64,000 bases of DNA from Phoenix dactylifera. Its lineage: Eukaryota > Streptophyta > Magnoliopsida > Arecales > Arecaceae. The translations under genes were made by a program, and so were the position numbers. The notes beneath the pieces were generated by a model. It saw only the letters and a list, made by a program, of their open reading frames with translations, did no database searches and was not told where the DNA came from. The stretch is taken from positions 6,038,812 through 6,102,811 of the forward strand of contig NC_052395.1 in the NCBI RefSeq assembly GCF_009389715.1. The letters are read 5' to 3'. Shown here one piece after another: positions 37,188 through 47,644 of the stretch (positions within the stretch are counted from its first letter, which is position 1; each line of letters starts with the position of its first letter).

Positions 37188-37280
37188 GGAGACTTGGGTG
37201 GTGGACTGGTGTAGTAAAAAGGATGCAGAAAAGAGACCGCCAGGATCTACTACATGGTCGAACGAGGGGTTCGGGATTAA

Positions 37281-37288
37281 TATATATA
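37281..37288 (-). promoter_or_regulatory. TATA box of CCD8
   Basis: tatatata lies about 95 bp upstream of the CCD8 start codon on the minus strand, implying a leader of about 60 nt. Assigned by sequence and distance only. Confidence 0.5.
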
Positions 37289-40200
37289 GCCCGCTGGCTC
37301 TCATGGGGGAATATTCTTTGCTAGATTTCTCGTGCGCTAGAGGACGAGAACCGCCTGAGGTATCCTGTATACTGTAGTTATTGAACAGATACCGTCCATA
37401 CCACACACGCCAGCTATCTACATGCCCTAAACCAAGTCAGAATTATGCATGAGAAGGTTCACCAACCTACCTACCTACCTACCTAAGCATCTAAATTTTT
37501 TTAATAAATGGTGCGTACGTGATTTGGAGCCTCCTAATCTACGCATCAAGTGATTAAAAATATATAAATATAATTTAAATATATTTAGATTATTCAATTT
37601 TTTTTTATCACTTGATACATAAGCTAAAAATTTATAAATCAAATGATTTTTGGTATATAAGTAATTTAGAAGTAGTAGATCACAACCAATGACTCAAATC
37701 TTTATGACTTATATAGACTTGACCGGATTTGAGTAGAGATCCATTCAATTATAACCAATTTTAGCTCTCTCTCTCTCTCTCTACGCGCGCGCACACACAT
37801 ATATATTATGTTGTAATCAATATCTTTATTAGAATTATTTTTCTAGGTCACTTGGATGGTGGCATGCCAACGCCAAATAATCAAATCAATTGATACTTAG
37901 GATCGATAACAACGGACATTAGATAAGGCCGGGTATGTCTATGGTGCCTAGATTAAATATCCATTGAGGCATGAGGATGCCATGCATGCATCTCTAACAA
38001 ACGATACAAAAAATTGCTAAACCAGGCATCGTGATAATAATAAAGCACATCAACCTCAAGATGATGCCATGGGTTTGAATTTAGGTGTTCTAAAATTTAG
38101 AATTACTATTGCTAGAGTGAACTTTAATGCTTAAATACAAAAATATACATATCAAGCATCTCATTTTCATGATATTTGTATAAATTTTAAAAAATAAATT
38201 TCTGGCACAAAGCAGGCTAGCTTATGCCTTTAATTACACTATTTAATTAATTTGATGGTATGGTAGCTGACTTTGGTGTTTCATGATCTCATCACATGTT
38301 TCAAATCGATGAGAGCTTCTTAGAGAGGGGTGAAACTGAGTGGTGAAAGGAATCTTGCTTGGGTTCCTTCCAGCCCAAAGTGGGAAGGGTGGGGCAAAGA
38401 AAGGCTTTCTTGCTGGGACTTTCTCGGCCCTCTGCAATGATGGTGCTGCACATCGATTGCTCACCATTTCCATTAGTTTAGTTTATTCAAAGTCAGAACT
38501 CTTCGTTGCCGTCCCTATAGATAAAATGACTTGCATTCTAGCTAGTGGACAACCCAAGCATCAAACAAGTATCCATATTATGATATTCCGAAACTTGGAA
38601 AAGCCACAGTGATCACCACCCGAACGTTCATAAGGTAAGAATTAATATGCAGGTCACCTCATGCTACATGTTATTTGGAATTTTCAAAGATATATTCCGG
38701 ACCTCTATGAATAAGGTTGTGTAGAAGAAGCCACACAATCTCCTAGAGATCGACTTCAAACTGAAGTACTTGAAAAAAATGTTAGCTTAGTTCTCTCTGG
38801 AAAGAATTTAGCCTAGTGTTACATGGTGAGGATCGAGTCTTGTAACGGAAAAACGGTGTGCGGATTTTGTTTTAAGCACTTTGTAATTATAGACAACCAT
38901 GATCAACAGACATTATCCCATTTATCGGCTACTAATAGTTTTATAAAAACTGTCGTGTCTCAAGTATACTACCATAGAACATAGATTACAAATAATCATT
39001 TTCAATGTAGCTAACATGTTTGTATCTTCTAATAAAAATGAGTTTTATTTGTTTTTTTCTTCCGACCCCTACTCGAGGTAACTACAATCATTACTGCCAA
39101 ACTATCTTGGAATCATATATTTGATATAAGTAATAAGTTGGACGATGCATTGTTGATTATTTAAAGCGACCCAAAATCACAAGTCACAATCCCATTTAGA
39201 GAAAATTTTATGCAACTACGTTTTTCAAATATGTCATGGTCTAGCTTTGTAGTGCTATCATGGAAAACAATCTAAATTATATTAGTTTCTGACCTTTACA
39301 TTTTAGGTTCTTCTTATCCGCTTTTTTTTCCTCATTGGATTTTAATTTAATGTACGACCTCAAAAACTTCTCTCAAATACAACAATTATCGACTAGTTGC
39401 AAATGATCAATCTATCTTGATGAATCACATTGAGCTTAATTATATCTCATTTGTTACACCGGTTTGTTTCTAGTTTATCGTTGTTGCATTCAAGTAGTAA
39501 TCTCCTTGCCCTTTATTTCTCAAAATTTTTATTAATACAGCGTATAGCGAGTCCTCCAATAAAGTCAGCTCACGGCTTCGTAGCATTTAATCAAGCATTA
39601 TACTTCATAAGCATATTTCCAGATTTCTCTTTAACAGGGACTCTTCTCAAGAAAAGTCCCATTTATCCTCCAATCTTTGTGATTATAAAACTTTTTTTCT
39701 TTAAAGAAAGTCATCAAATTGTTACCTAGTGATTGCACTTGTCTTGTTGCAACAACCTATCTTCGAAATGAGAATCAACTAGCGCATGAATAGCTCCAAT
39801 AAATCTACTCAAAGCTTCATAGTGTGAAATAAACATTATCCTAGACCAGGAGCATATTTTCACATTCTCTCTCTTATAGTAGCTCTCAAAAAAGATCCCT
39901 TCTCTCGTACAATCTCCATGATTTTATCGCATTTGAAACTCTTCATGCATGGTTGGTTGATGGTTCTCCAGCTGGATATATCCTCCTCTCTTAGTTGCAT
40001 TATTGTCATTGAGCTACTAGTCTTCTACCATAAATTGAATAACTGTTTATACTTTGAAGAAGTCTTTTCTTTTATCACAAACTGGCCATGGATTTTTTCC
40101 TTTGAAAGCAAAATAGTGGGAAAATCCACCACACATTTCATTGGAAGCGAAATGAGTAAAAAAAATGGAGCTGAAGAAAAATCAAGAAAACGAAGAGAAA

Positions 40201-41151
40201 AGTGGAAAAATAAAAATAGATAAGGGGGGGAGGAAAAGGAAGAAAAGTTCAACAACTCAAGTAGCTAGTGAGGTCTAAGTCATATCCTATCATCACAGGG
40301 AAGCAAACGGTGCTTCTGACTGGGTTGCTTACTTTACGGCTCACCACTTTGAAGGCTTTGTATGGATGGATGGTGAGGCTGTGCCATGACCTTTATGTAG
40401 TTTTTTGTTTTCTGATTTTGTTGGCCCCATCCACACTCGCTATGTATAAGCCGCCATAGTACCAAAAGAAGAAGAAGAAGAAGAAGAAGAAGATAGGCAA
40501 GAATATGAACTTGCATGCTATTACCATCCTATGCGTTATCAACACTTCATTAGTAATGCTAGCTCTAATTAGAGCAAGCATTCTCTAAGCTCCTTCTATT
40601 TTCTCCTCAATTCTTCTTGACCAAGTGATAGAGAAGTGTTCCATTCATTTGACAAGAAACATGGCAGAGTCATCCTTCCATTACGGGCCCAACAACCCTG
40701 GGGACATGGTTCATGTTTCCCAAAGCACAGTGCAAACAAGCTGTGTTCCACTTGCCCCCCTGCGGGCCCTCACTCCACAAGGCAGGGTTCTCAAGTTGCC
40801 CCACTACCACGTTAAACAAATGCCAAGTCCCGGTGGGCATCACTTTGGGCCCCAATCACCCCCATAAGTGGGAACACCAAGTAGAATACCCGGAGCTGCC
40901 ATTGTGTGGCAGACAAGGCCAGGCTCCCCACATCCCAGCATCTCCCCAAATAGGCTCCTATTTTGATACACCAAGCAAGGGTGGCCACGCAATTGGTAGG
41001 GTCGAGCCATATAGCTCATCATGCACGTCATGTTTGAGGCCAAATGCCTACCATTTGCAGTCCCGATCACCGAGTGAATCCACTGCTTATTGTCGAATGC
41101 CCCTAGCTATCTTGTGTTTGAGTCAAGATACCTGAAATTAGCACATTAGAA
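37289..41151. other. Intergenic DNA upstream of CCD8
   Basis: No gene is recognised. Visible items are four ctac units near 37466-37484, an inverted repeat of about 17 bp (37544-37560 with 37602-37618, atcaagtgat / atcacttgat), a compound microsatellite at 37766-37808 (CT, CG, CA, TA) and (AAG)n near 40467-40493. A diverged direct repeat pairs 39540-39690 with 39790-39930. A GC-rich stretch at 40670-41100 stays open in several frames but has no recognisable domain. A minus-strand frame at 38243-38473 is also unrecognised. Confidence 0.5.
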
Positions 41152-41953
41152 TGGTTAAAATTAATCACCACTTGTTCCAAAAGCTTAAGCTGATAGAATG
41201 AGGTAGATTTATTTATATATTTTATATTTTCTTACACTCCTTCTCACATGTAGGGGTGGCAATCGGGTCGGATCGGGTCATAAACGGGTCGGGTCACATG
41301 CAGGTCAGGTCAGAAAATCATAAACCTGAACCCGACCTGTTTATTAAACAGGTCAGAAATTACAACATGAACCTGTCATGTTTAATAAATAGGCAACCCG
41401 ACCCGGCCCGTTTAACCTGTTTGCCCGACCTGACCTGTTTAATCTGTTTGCCTAACTCGACCCATTTAACCTGTTTAGACCTGTTTAACCTGCCCAACCC
41501 GACCTGTTTAGACATGTTTAACCTTTTTAGACCTATTTAAACTGTTTAACCCGTTTAACCCGTTTAGACCTGTTTAACATGCCCAATAGTTAAACGGGTT
41601 AAATGGGTCATACATCTAAAATCCGTATCCAACCTAATTAATAAACAGGTTAAACGGGTCGACTTGTTTATGACCCGAACCTGTTTAGACCAAACCCAAA
41701 TCTATTTATGGCGGGTCGAACACGGGTCGGGTTGGCGGGTCGGGTCATATTTTGCCACCCCTACTCACATGTGGGCCAGACTTTTCTTTAATGGGTAAGC
41801 CCGGGTTAAAGAGTGTAGAGACAGGGTTCGAACTCAGAATCTCTGCTCTGATACCATGTTGAAATCACCATTTGTCCCAAACCACCACTTGTCCTAAAAG
41901 CTTAAGCTGATAAGATGAGGTATATTTATTTATATATTTTATATTTTCTTACA
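41152..41953 (-). mobile_element. Miniature LTR retrotransposon (SMART/TRIM type), split by a MITE
   Basis: In minus-strand sense: 5' LTR 41953-41857 (TGTAAG...AACA), then directly tggtatcagagc (41856-41845), a perfect initiator-tRNA-Met primer-binding site, a short interior, a purine tract gtgagaaggag, and the 3' LTR 41236-41152. Removing the MITE at 41251-41763 and one 8-bp duplication leaves about 281 bp, the size class known for plant SMART elements. No coding capacity. The right LTR carries a small internal duplication (accatttgtcccaa / accacttgtcctaa). Flanks share only agaa, so a clean target duplication is not seen. Confidence 0.75.
41251..41763 (+). mobile_element. hAT-type MITE nested in the miniature LTR element
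   Basis: The terminal inverted repeats taggggtggcaa and ttgccacccccta-like end (exact word ttgccacccct plus a) are perfect over 12 bp. The 8-bp duplication ctcacatg (41243-41250 and 41764-41771) is perfect, which is the hAT signature. The body consists of reiterated words such as cgggtcgggtca and gacctgtttaa. It has no transposase. Relatives occur at 12665-13085 and 18640-18985. Confidence 0.85.
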
Positions 41954-43090
41954 AGAACTTACCTATATATCTACCTTAAGATCGATCAAATTCCTAGTTG
42001 CTAAATTAGCTGAACAATCTAAGTCGGTCGCTCGATACAATTCCAGAATGACTCGTGATTCTGATTGGACAAGCATGATGGATTGATCCGCCATGTTTTT
42101 GCTGCTGAATCACAAATCGCAGACTGCATGCCATCCACAAGAATCAGGTTGAGTTTAACTAGTTGCTGTCTATGATTAACTTTCTATTCCCACGCGGAGC
42201 AAGCTGATTCCACTGTGGTCTATATGTTTCATAAGTTTGACTGTTTGTAGAATGCTGCAATGAAAGTTGTGGACCCGTTCACAGCCTTTGCTTTTGTTGA
42301 TCGGTGGGAGGACAGGATGCTGAACATTCATAGCCATGGGACCCGGTGATTAGGATCACTTCATATATTTTTAGAACTTTGATTTGAATTTTCAACCACC
42401 ATGCTACTTTTCCAAAGAGACATGATTACATGTCTAAGGAGTTCTGTTAAAATTCATATTAGCCACACATCGAAGTGAGCCATTTAGAGGAAATGAGACC
42501 ATATGATGAGTGCAAGGCAAAAGAAAGCACCATCGATTTTAGAGTTTATGTGGGGTGCACGATGCGTGACACTTTTTTTCTAGTTTCAAATATTATGGAA
42601 GTCAATGACGGGTCCTACGTACGTATGATGTATGCCGGCCATTTGGCTTTTCATCTGTGGGGAGTCAGCAAAGGAGAGGTTAACCGATCGACAGTTTGCA
42701 ACCGTGAACTTCATATGTTGTCTCAATTTCACATTCGAAACTTGGTGGTGATAGGTAGATTGTTCCCTTGCTAGATACTCCTTTCTCTCTTAGTTGCACT
42801 ATAGTCTTTGGGCTGTATCTATGCTATAATACTTTCGGAATTAGGAGACGGTCAAGAGTGCAACAAAAATCATGCGAGGCGGGCACTATAGAGTAACATA
42901 TAGGGCGGGCTTCCTATTTTGCTATATTTTTCACAGCGACTATCTCAAAGAAGAAATCCAAAAGTTAGAAAGTTCTCCTGCTATTGGAGTTATCAGTCCA
43001 ATGACTAAAAAACCAAAAAAAAGAAAAAAAGAAAATTGCGTGTGGCATCTTCTTTTTTTTCTTCTTGTTTTCATGATATACTTGTTACCG

Positions 43091-43580
43091 GTACATATTA
43101 CATCGCTAGATGATGCACATTAAGCAAATTAGTCATCTAGCAAGTCAATACATATATAATGCTTGATAAATTGTTGCACAGTTTTCAGAACATGATGTTC
43201 ATCGATGTATAATATATAGCCAGGTGATACACATTTAATAAATTAATCATTCAGCAATCCAATACATACTTCCAAGCAAATTAATATACAATTTTCAGAA
43301 TATCATATTCACTAATACATAGTACATGGGCATGTGATATACACTCGTTGATTTCTTGATAAATACTGTAAGCTTCTTAGATACATACTCAGCAGTGATC
43401 TAATACACCTTCAAATAAGTTAATACATAATTTTCACAACATACTTTTTACTAGTACACACTACATGATCAGGTGACACATACCAAGTAAATTAGTCATT
43501 TAGCAAGTTAATACACACCTTTATATAATTCAATATACAATTTTTAAAACATGGTGCTCGTCAGCATCAATACATAGTAT
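43091..43580 (+). repeat. Four imperfect ~115-bp tandem units
   Basis: Units start near 43091, 43206, 43319 and 43458. Each runs through an acata/gtata start, gatgatacacatt, aattagtcat, agcaagt(c/t)aatacat and acaattttcagaaca. AT-rich, without coding potential. Unit length varies (about 113-139 bp) and identity is moderate. Confidence 0.55.
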
Positions 43581-44459
43581 ACTGTTTTCTAGCTTTATTT
43601 AATATAAAAAATTATATACATACAATTTCTTAGATTCCATAAATTCTTAAGTGCAAAGATCTTCAAAAAGATAGAAATTTGGAGAAGGAGAAAGAGACTC
43701 GAAAAAAAGAATGAAGACCTCGTGGATGAAAGATTATGGCTTGATGAGGAAAGAAAAAGGATGTCTCACATAATTTTTCTTTCATTCTTTGTTTTCTTTT
43801 TTTTAACCATAGGACTGATAACTCTATTAATAGGGGAAGTTCTTGACTCTCACATAATTTTCTTTAAGATGGGCACTAGAGGATACATAACAAAATAAGA
43901 AACCCGCTTAATATTTCTTTCCCTAGTGCCCACCTCATATAATTTTTGTTCATCGGGAGTGGGCAGTCTATGATTTCTTCTTTTCTTAGAAGTCAGCCAA
44001 GGATGTTGTCTTGCTCACATTCCTTTCCTCTCTTTTTTTTTTTTTTGATTTGTTTTATTTTATGGTTGCGAAAGGCATCAAGTGGCCAATGACAATATGA
44101 AGAAAGTATAACCCAGCCCACCAGCTTGGGCTAATGAGCATGTAGGCAATTTCGGTCTTTCTCATTGAGGTTAATCTGTTGTCCCACCTCCATAGCATGT
44201 ATTGCTTATGCCATTGGTGTTATACCGAGCCTTCGTTAAACAAGTGTCATATTAATATCATTAGTCAATGCCAATAGATGGTTATAAATTAGAGGATGGA
44301 CAATGAGGAGTGGATGAACCATGATCCTTTCTATTATTATGGCCAAGGATGCCATTTCATGAACATCATTTGCGTTGTATCTAACCCTTGACGAGCAAGA
44401 ATGTCAAATTTGCACCGGTCGACAAAGTTGATCGCAAATAGATGGTACAAGCTCGTTTG

Positions 44460-44740
44460 TTGCTTGTGGAGCTGCAACATTAGCGTAATATAGAAAGAGA
44501 TGCAAGGCTTGAGCCAAGGAGACACCTTAATCTCCTTGAGCCCCTGATTCTTTTAAGAATGTTTCACAAAGCACACGCAGAAGGCATGGTTGAAGAAGAG
44601 GGTTTAATTGAAGGACTTGGTTGCAGATGATTAAGATTGCAAAGTAATCTCACAGTATGTTGATGACACAGTTGTCTTCTTGAGAGCCAACAACACTACA
44701 AGTACTAGAAGTATGTTTGTTTGGTTTGGCTATCAATTTC
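44460..44740 (+). mobile_element. Second LINE fragment, RT region, part 1
   Basis: The plus strand shows GLSQGDTL near 44495 (the LINE GLRQGDPLSP box), FHKAHAEG-like sequence near 44560, and SQYVDDTVVFLRANN near 44655-44700, the YADD-type catalytic box of LINE reverse transcriptase. Several stops and frameshifts. It is interrupted at 44740 by a MITE and resumes at 45214. Confidence 0.7.
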
Positions 44741-44743
44741 GTA

Positions 44744-45213
44744 GGGCTTGTTTGTTTCACGGAAAAAGAAGGAGAAAGTATAGTCAACGAAAAAGTAATG
44801 AGACGCCTCTTGTTTGGTTGGAGTTTTCAAAGGAGAGAAAAGAGAAAGTTGTATTTCCATAAGAATATGATTTCTACGTTTCATGAGAAAGTATTTCCCA
44901 TGAAAAATATGAAAAAATTACTTTTCCGTGAGCCGGAAATCACTCAATTTTTATTTTTTTTCCCAAAAAAGCCCTTCAGCATTAAAAATGCATTAAAGAC
45001 CTAATTTTTATTAAAGATATAATAAGAATTACGCATAACTTTTCTTAAAAAATGGATGGTCAACCAAACATTAGCGCTCTGAAAATTTGTCATTTTCTCA
45101 TTGTTAACCAAACATGCCAAAAGTATTTTTCCAGGCATCCTCTTTTCAGAAATCTGCTTTGCAGAAATTATATTTCTAGAAGGAAAAATGCATCCCGCGA
45201 ACCAAACCAGCTC
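44744..45213 (+). mobile_element. MITE inserted in the second LINE
   Basis: The 470-bp insert starts gggcttgtttgtttcacgg and ends ccgcgaaccaaaccagctc, an inverted repeat matching at 15 of 19 positions. It is bordered by gta (44741-44743) and ata (45214-45216), an imperfect 3-bp duplication. TIR sequence and 3-bp duplication suggest PIF/Harbinger; that class is inference. Removing it joins LINE reading INF to HKDLLHSLGV correctly, which supports the borders. Confidence 0.65.
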
Positions 45214-45720
45214 ATAAAGACCTTCTTCATTCTTTAGGTGTCGATGCCTCTTCTGGCAGAACCTTTTGCCAATGTTTCAATATCGGCTGGGGTACTTTCC
45301 AGAACAATACCTCATATTACCTCTATCCAGTTGCAAGTTGCAAGGAAAAGATTGGCTCGATCTTACTGACAAATTTGAAGAGGGACTTGAAGTCTGGAAA
45401 TCTAAACTTCTTTCTTTTGGAGGTCGGTTAGTTATGCTGAATGCTGCTCTTTTTGCACTTACTATCTATTATTTCTCTATTTTTAAAACACCATCATGGG
45501 TTCTTAAGAGACTAGATGGTATTAGACACGCATTTGGAGGGGCCTTACTATCTATTATTTCTCTATTTTTTAAAACACCATCATGGGTTCTTAAGAAACT
45601 GGTTTGTAGAGCCAAAGATGGAGGAGGATTGGGAATTAGAAATTTTGATACCATAAAGCTTGCTTTGGTGGTAAAATGGGGCCGGATATATCACATTCGA
45701 ACCTTCCATCATAAGAAAAT
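45214..45720 (+). mobile_element. Second LINE fragment, RT region, part 2
   Basis: The LINE resumes with HSLGVDASSGRTF, then LPLSSCKLQGKDW, DKFEEGLEVWKSKLLSFGGR and LALVVKWGRI, the conserved block after the RT palm. A segment of 86 bp is repeated in tandem (starts 45459 and 45545), so YYFSIFKTPSWVLK-like residues occur twice. A frameshift is present near 45300. Nonfunctional. Confidence 0.75.
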
Positions 45721-45888
45721 AAAATTGAAGCCTTTTTCCAGAAGGAAAAGGAGGGAACTTTCTTCCATCTAGGTGGAAATGATAAAGTGATGCCTATACG
45801 ATGAAATTGAATTCTACGAAGATCCTTGGTTAGATTTTGTATCGTCAAATTGAATTGAATTGAGAATTATATCGAACTCAAGACCTCT

Positions 45889-45980
45889 GCTTTAATACCA
45901 TGTTAAAATCACCACTTATCCCAAAAGCTTAAGCTAATAGGATGAGATAGATTTATTTATATATTTTATATTTTCTTACA
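45889..45980 (-). mobile_element. Second copy of the miniature LTR element (LTR plus PBS remnant)
   Basis: 45901-45980 matches the LTRs of the element at 41152-41953 almost word for word (tgttaaaatcaccactt ... attttcttaca). It is preceded by gctttaatacca, a decayed primer-binding site complement, and tcgaactcaagacctctg from the interior. The remaining interior and second LTR are missing. Confidence 0.75.
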
Positions 45981-46947
45981 TTTTTTTTTAAAAGTAACTG
46001 AGAAAGTTAGACATTTCCACCAAATTTATTAATCAAAGAAAAGAATTTTCAAAAAATAAATTAATAAATTACATAAAATGAAGAAAGGGATGATTCAGAG
46101 ACCATACTGCACTAGGAATCAATGATGAGAAGGAGCTCCGCTATTCTTTACCCTCTCGGGCTTCTATTGAGTTAAAAAAAAAAAACAAAAAAGATAGCCT
46201 AAAACATTCATAGTGTGAATTATTGGTATTCACAATTTGTTTTCCAACAAATATTATTTTTATCTTTCTTGACTTGGTAGATATATTAGAAATATTTATG
46301 CAACATTCTCTCTCTCACACACGCGTATGGGCACGAACACACTTAAAGAAAAAAAAACTTGTCCACCTTATTTACAATATAATAAAATTATAATTTATAT
46401 TGTTTTTTAGAAAATATTAGAAGTCTACTAGCTCATTTTCGTTAATTTCAAAACAGTAATTGTTAGATCCCAAAACCAAAAATGCATCAAAATGGCAGGT
46501 AAGCCCTAGCTCAATGCTCGTTTTTGACTTTTATCTTGTTCCCTTACACCATGATTTATTTAATATTGCTGCAACTTGATATTGGAGTTTTATTTAAATC
46601 TAGATTCTAGGTTGCTATATTTTGGCATCAAATAGTAATGTGTTCAATCAAACTTTGTCTAGCTAATATATTTTCTTGTTTATAATTTCTTTTAACCCAT
46701 CATTTTTTTTCTTTTAATAATTTCATGACACATGATTTCTCTATTAAAAACCACCTATCAAGATCTTTTTAAATATAATTATTTTTCAAATATTTCATTT
46801 CTGCGTTTGAATATTTAGCTAATCTTTATTGAGTCCAACCTTTTCTGATTAAAAAACACCTACACATAATTCTTTCTGCTTTTACTTGGCAATTACTAGT
46901 CCTCTGCACAATTAAAAATTGAGTACCAAATAAGCGCCAAAGCGGAT

Positions 46948-47055
46948 TTTTTTTTTTTGCTGAAAAAAGGGGTAGGGGGGAGGAAGGGACAAGCCCACCC
47001 CCGCGTAGCAGCCCCCACTGGGCTCCCGCCCCGCTAGGAGAATGTTCGATGCGGG
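46948..47055 (-). mobile_element. 5'-truncated SINE fragment
   Basis: The minus strand reads gcatcgaacattctcctagc, then gcgggagccca, and ends cctacccctttttt with an A tail. This matches the 3' half of the SINE at 18324-18539. The tRNA head is missing. aaagcgga occurs at both edges (near 46939 and 47056), a possible target duplication. Confidence 0.65.
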
Positions 47056-47219
47056 AAAGCGGAATTTTTTTTGGCATCATATGCAGGGTAGGCCTTTCAC
47101 AATAAGGCTTTATTACCCATTTTACCGGGCCAGGGTAAACTTTGGAGAACACAATGGATTTTCCTAAAAATATCATTAACCAAATCCTTTATGTCATCGA
47201 TGGGAGAGAATCTGGGCCT

Positions 47220-47410
47220 GATGATTTAACCAGATGAGGGCATTCGGATCTGCTTAAAGTCCGAACTCATCAGGATCTGCTTAAAGTCCGACCCGCTAAA
47301 CTTGTCAGCACCATTGGCCCGGCAATAAAGTCAGGAGATCCGCTTACCCGGGACATTGTTTAGAGGGTCGGGCCTAAATATTATGAGATCCGCTTACCCG
47401 TATCATCAGC
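47220..47410. repeat. Short direct repeats upstream of the PWP2 homologue
   Basis: atctgcttaaagtccga occurs twice (near 47249 and 47273) and gagatccgcttacccg twice (near 47335 and 47381). The surrounding words are GC-rich. They may be the end of an old repeat or promoter-proximal duplications; no function can be read. Confidence 0.5.
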
Positions 47411-47545
47411 GTATTAACGGTCGGCTCTGAAACCCCAAACCTTCCGGTCCAGTTCCGGCCTAACTGGCCCCAATTCGACCGGATCATCTCCAACACCAGC
47501 CGGTTCGACCCAAAGCCCACGCCGGCTTCCCTTCGCCTTAACTTC

Positions 47546-47553
47546 TAGGGTTT
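47546..47553 (-). promoter_or_regulatory. Telo-box upstream of the PWP2 homologue
   Basis: tagggttt, the complement of the telo-box aaaccctA, lies about 95 bp before the start codon. A tgggcc word (site II-like) is near 47213. In plants this pair is common in promoters of ribosomal-protein and ribosome-biogenesis genes, which fits this gene. Confidence 0.5.
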
Positions 47554-47644
47554 AAGCGCCCAGCGATGTAGCTAACTTCTGTCTTCTCTTCCTCCCGCTC
47601 GCCAAGAAAACCTAGAACCCTGGGAGGGATTTCCATTCTCCGCC

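Noticed and set aside
36667..37377. 236-aa plus-strand open frame
   Set aside because: It overlaps CCD8 exon 1, its intron start and the promoter in antisense and has no recognisable domain.
38243..38473. 76-aa minus-strand open frame
   Set aside because: It starts plausibly (MEMVSNRCAAPSLQ) but matches no family I know and has no convincing second exon; kept as unrecognised.
41256..41540. 94-aa open frame with TCLICLPNST-like repeats
   Set aside because: It only translates the repetitive body of the hAT MITE.
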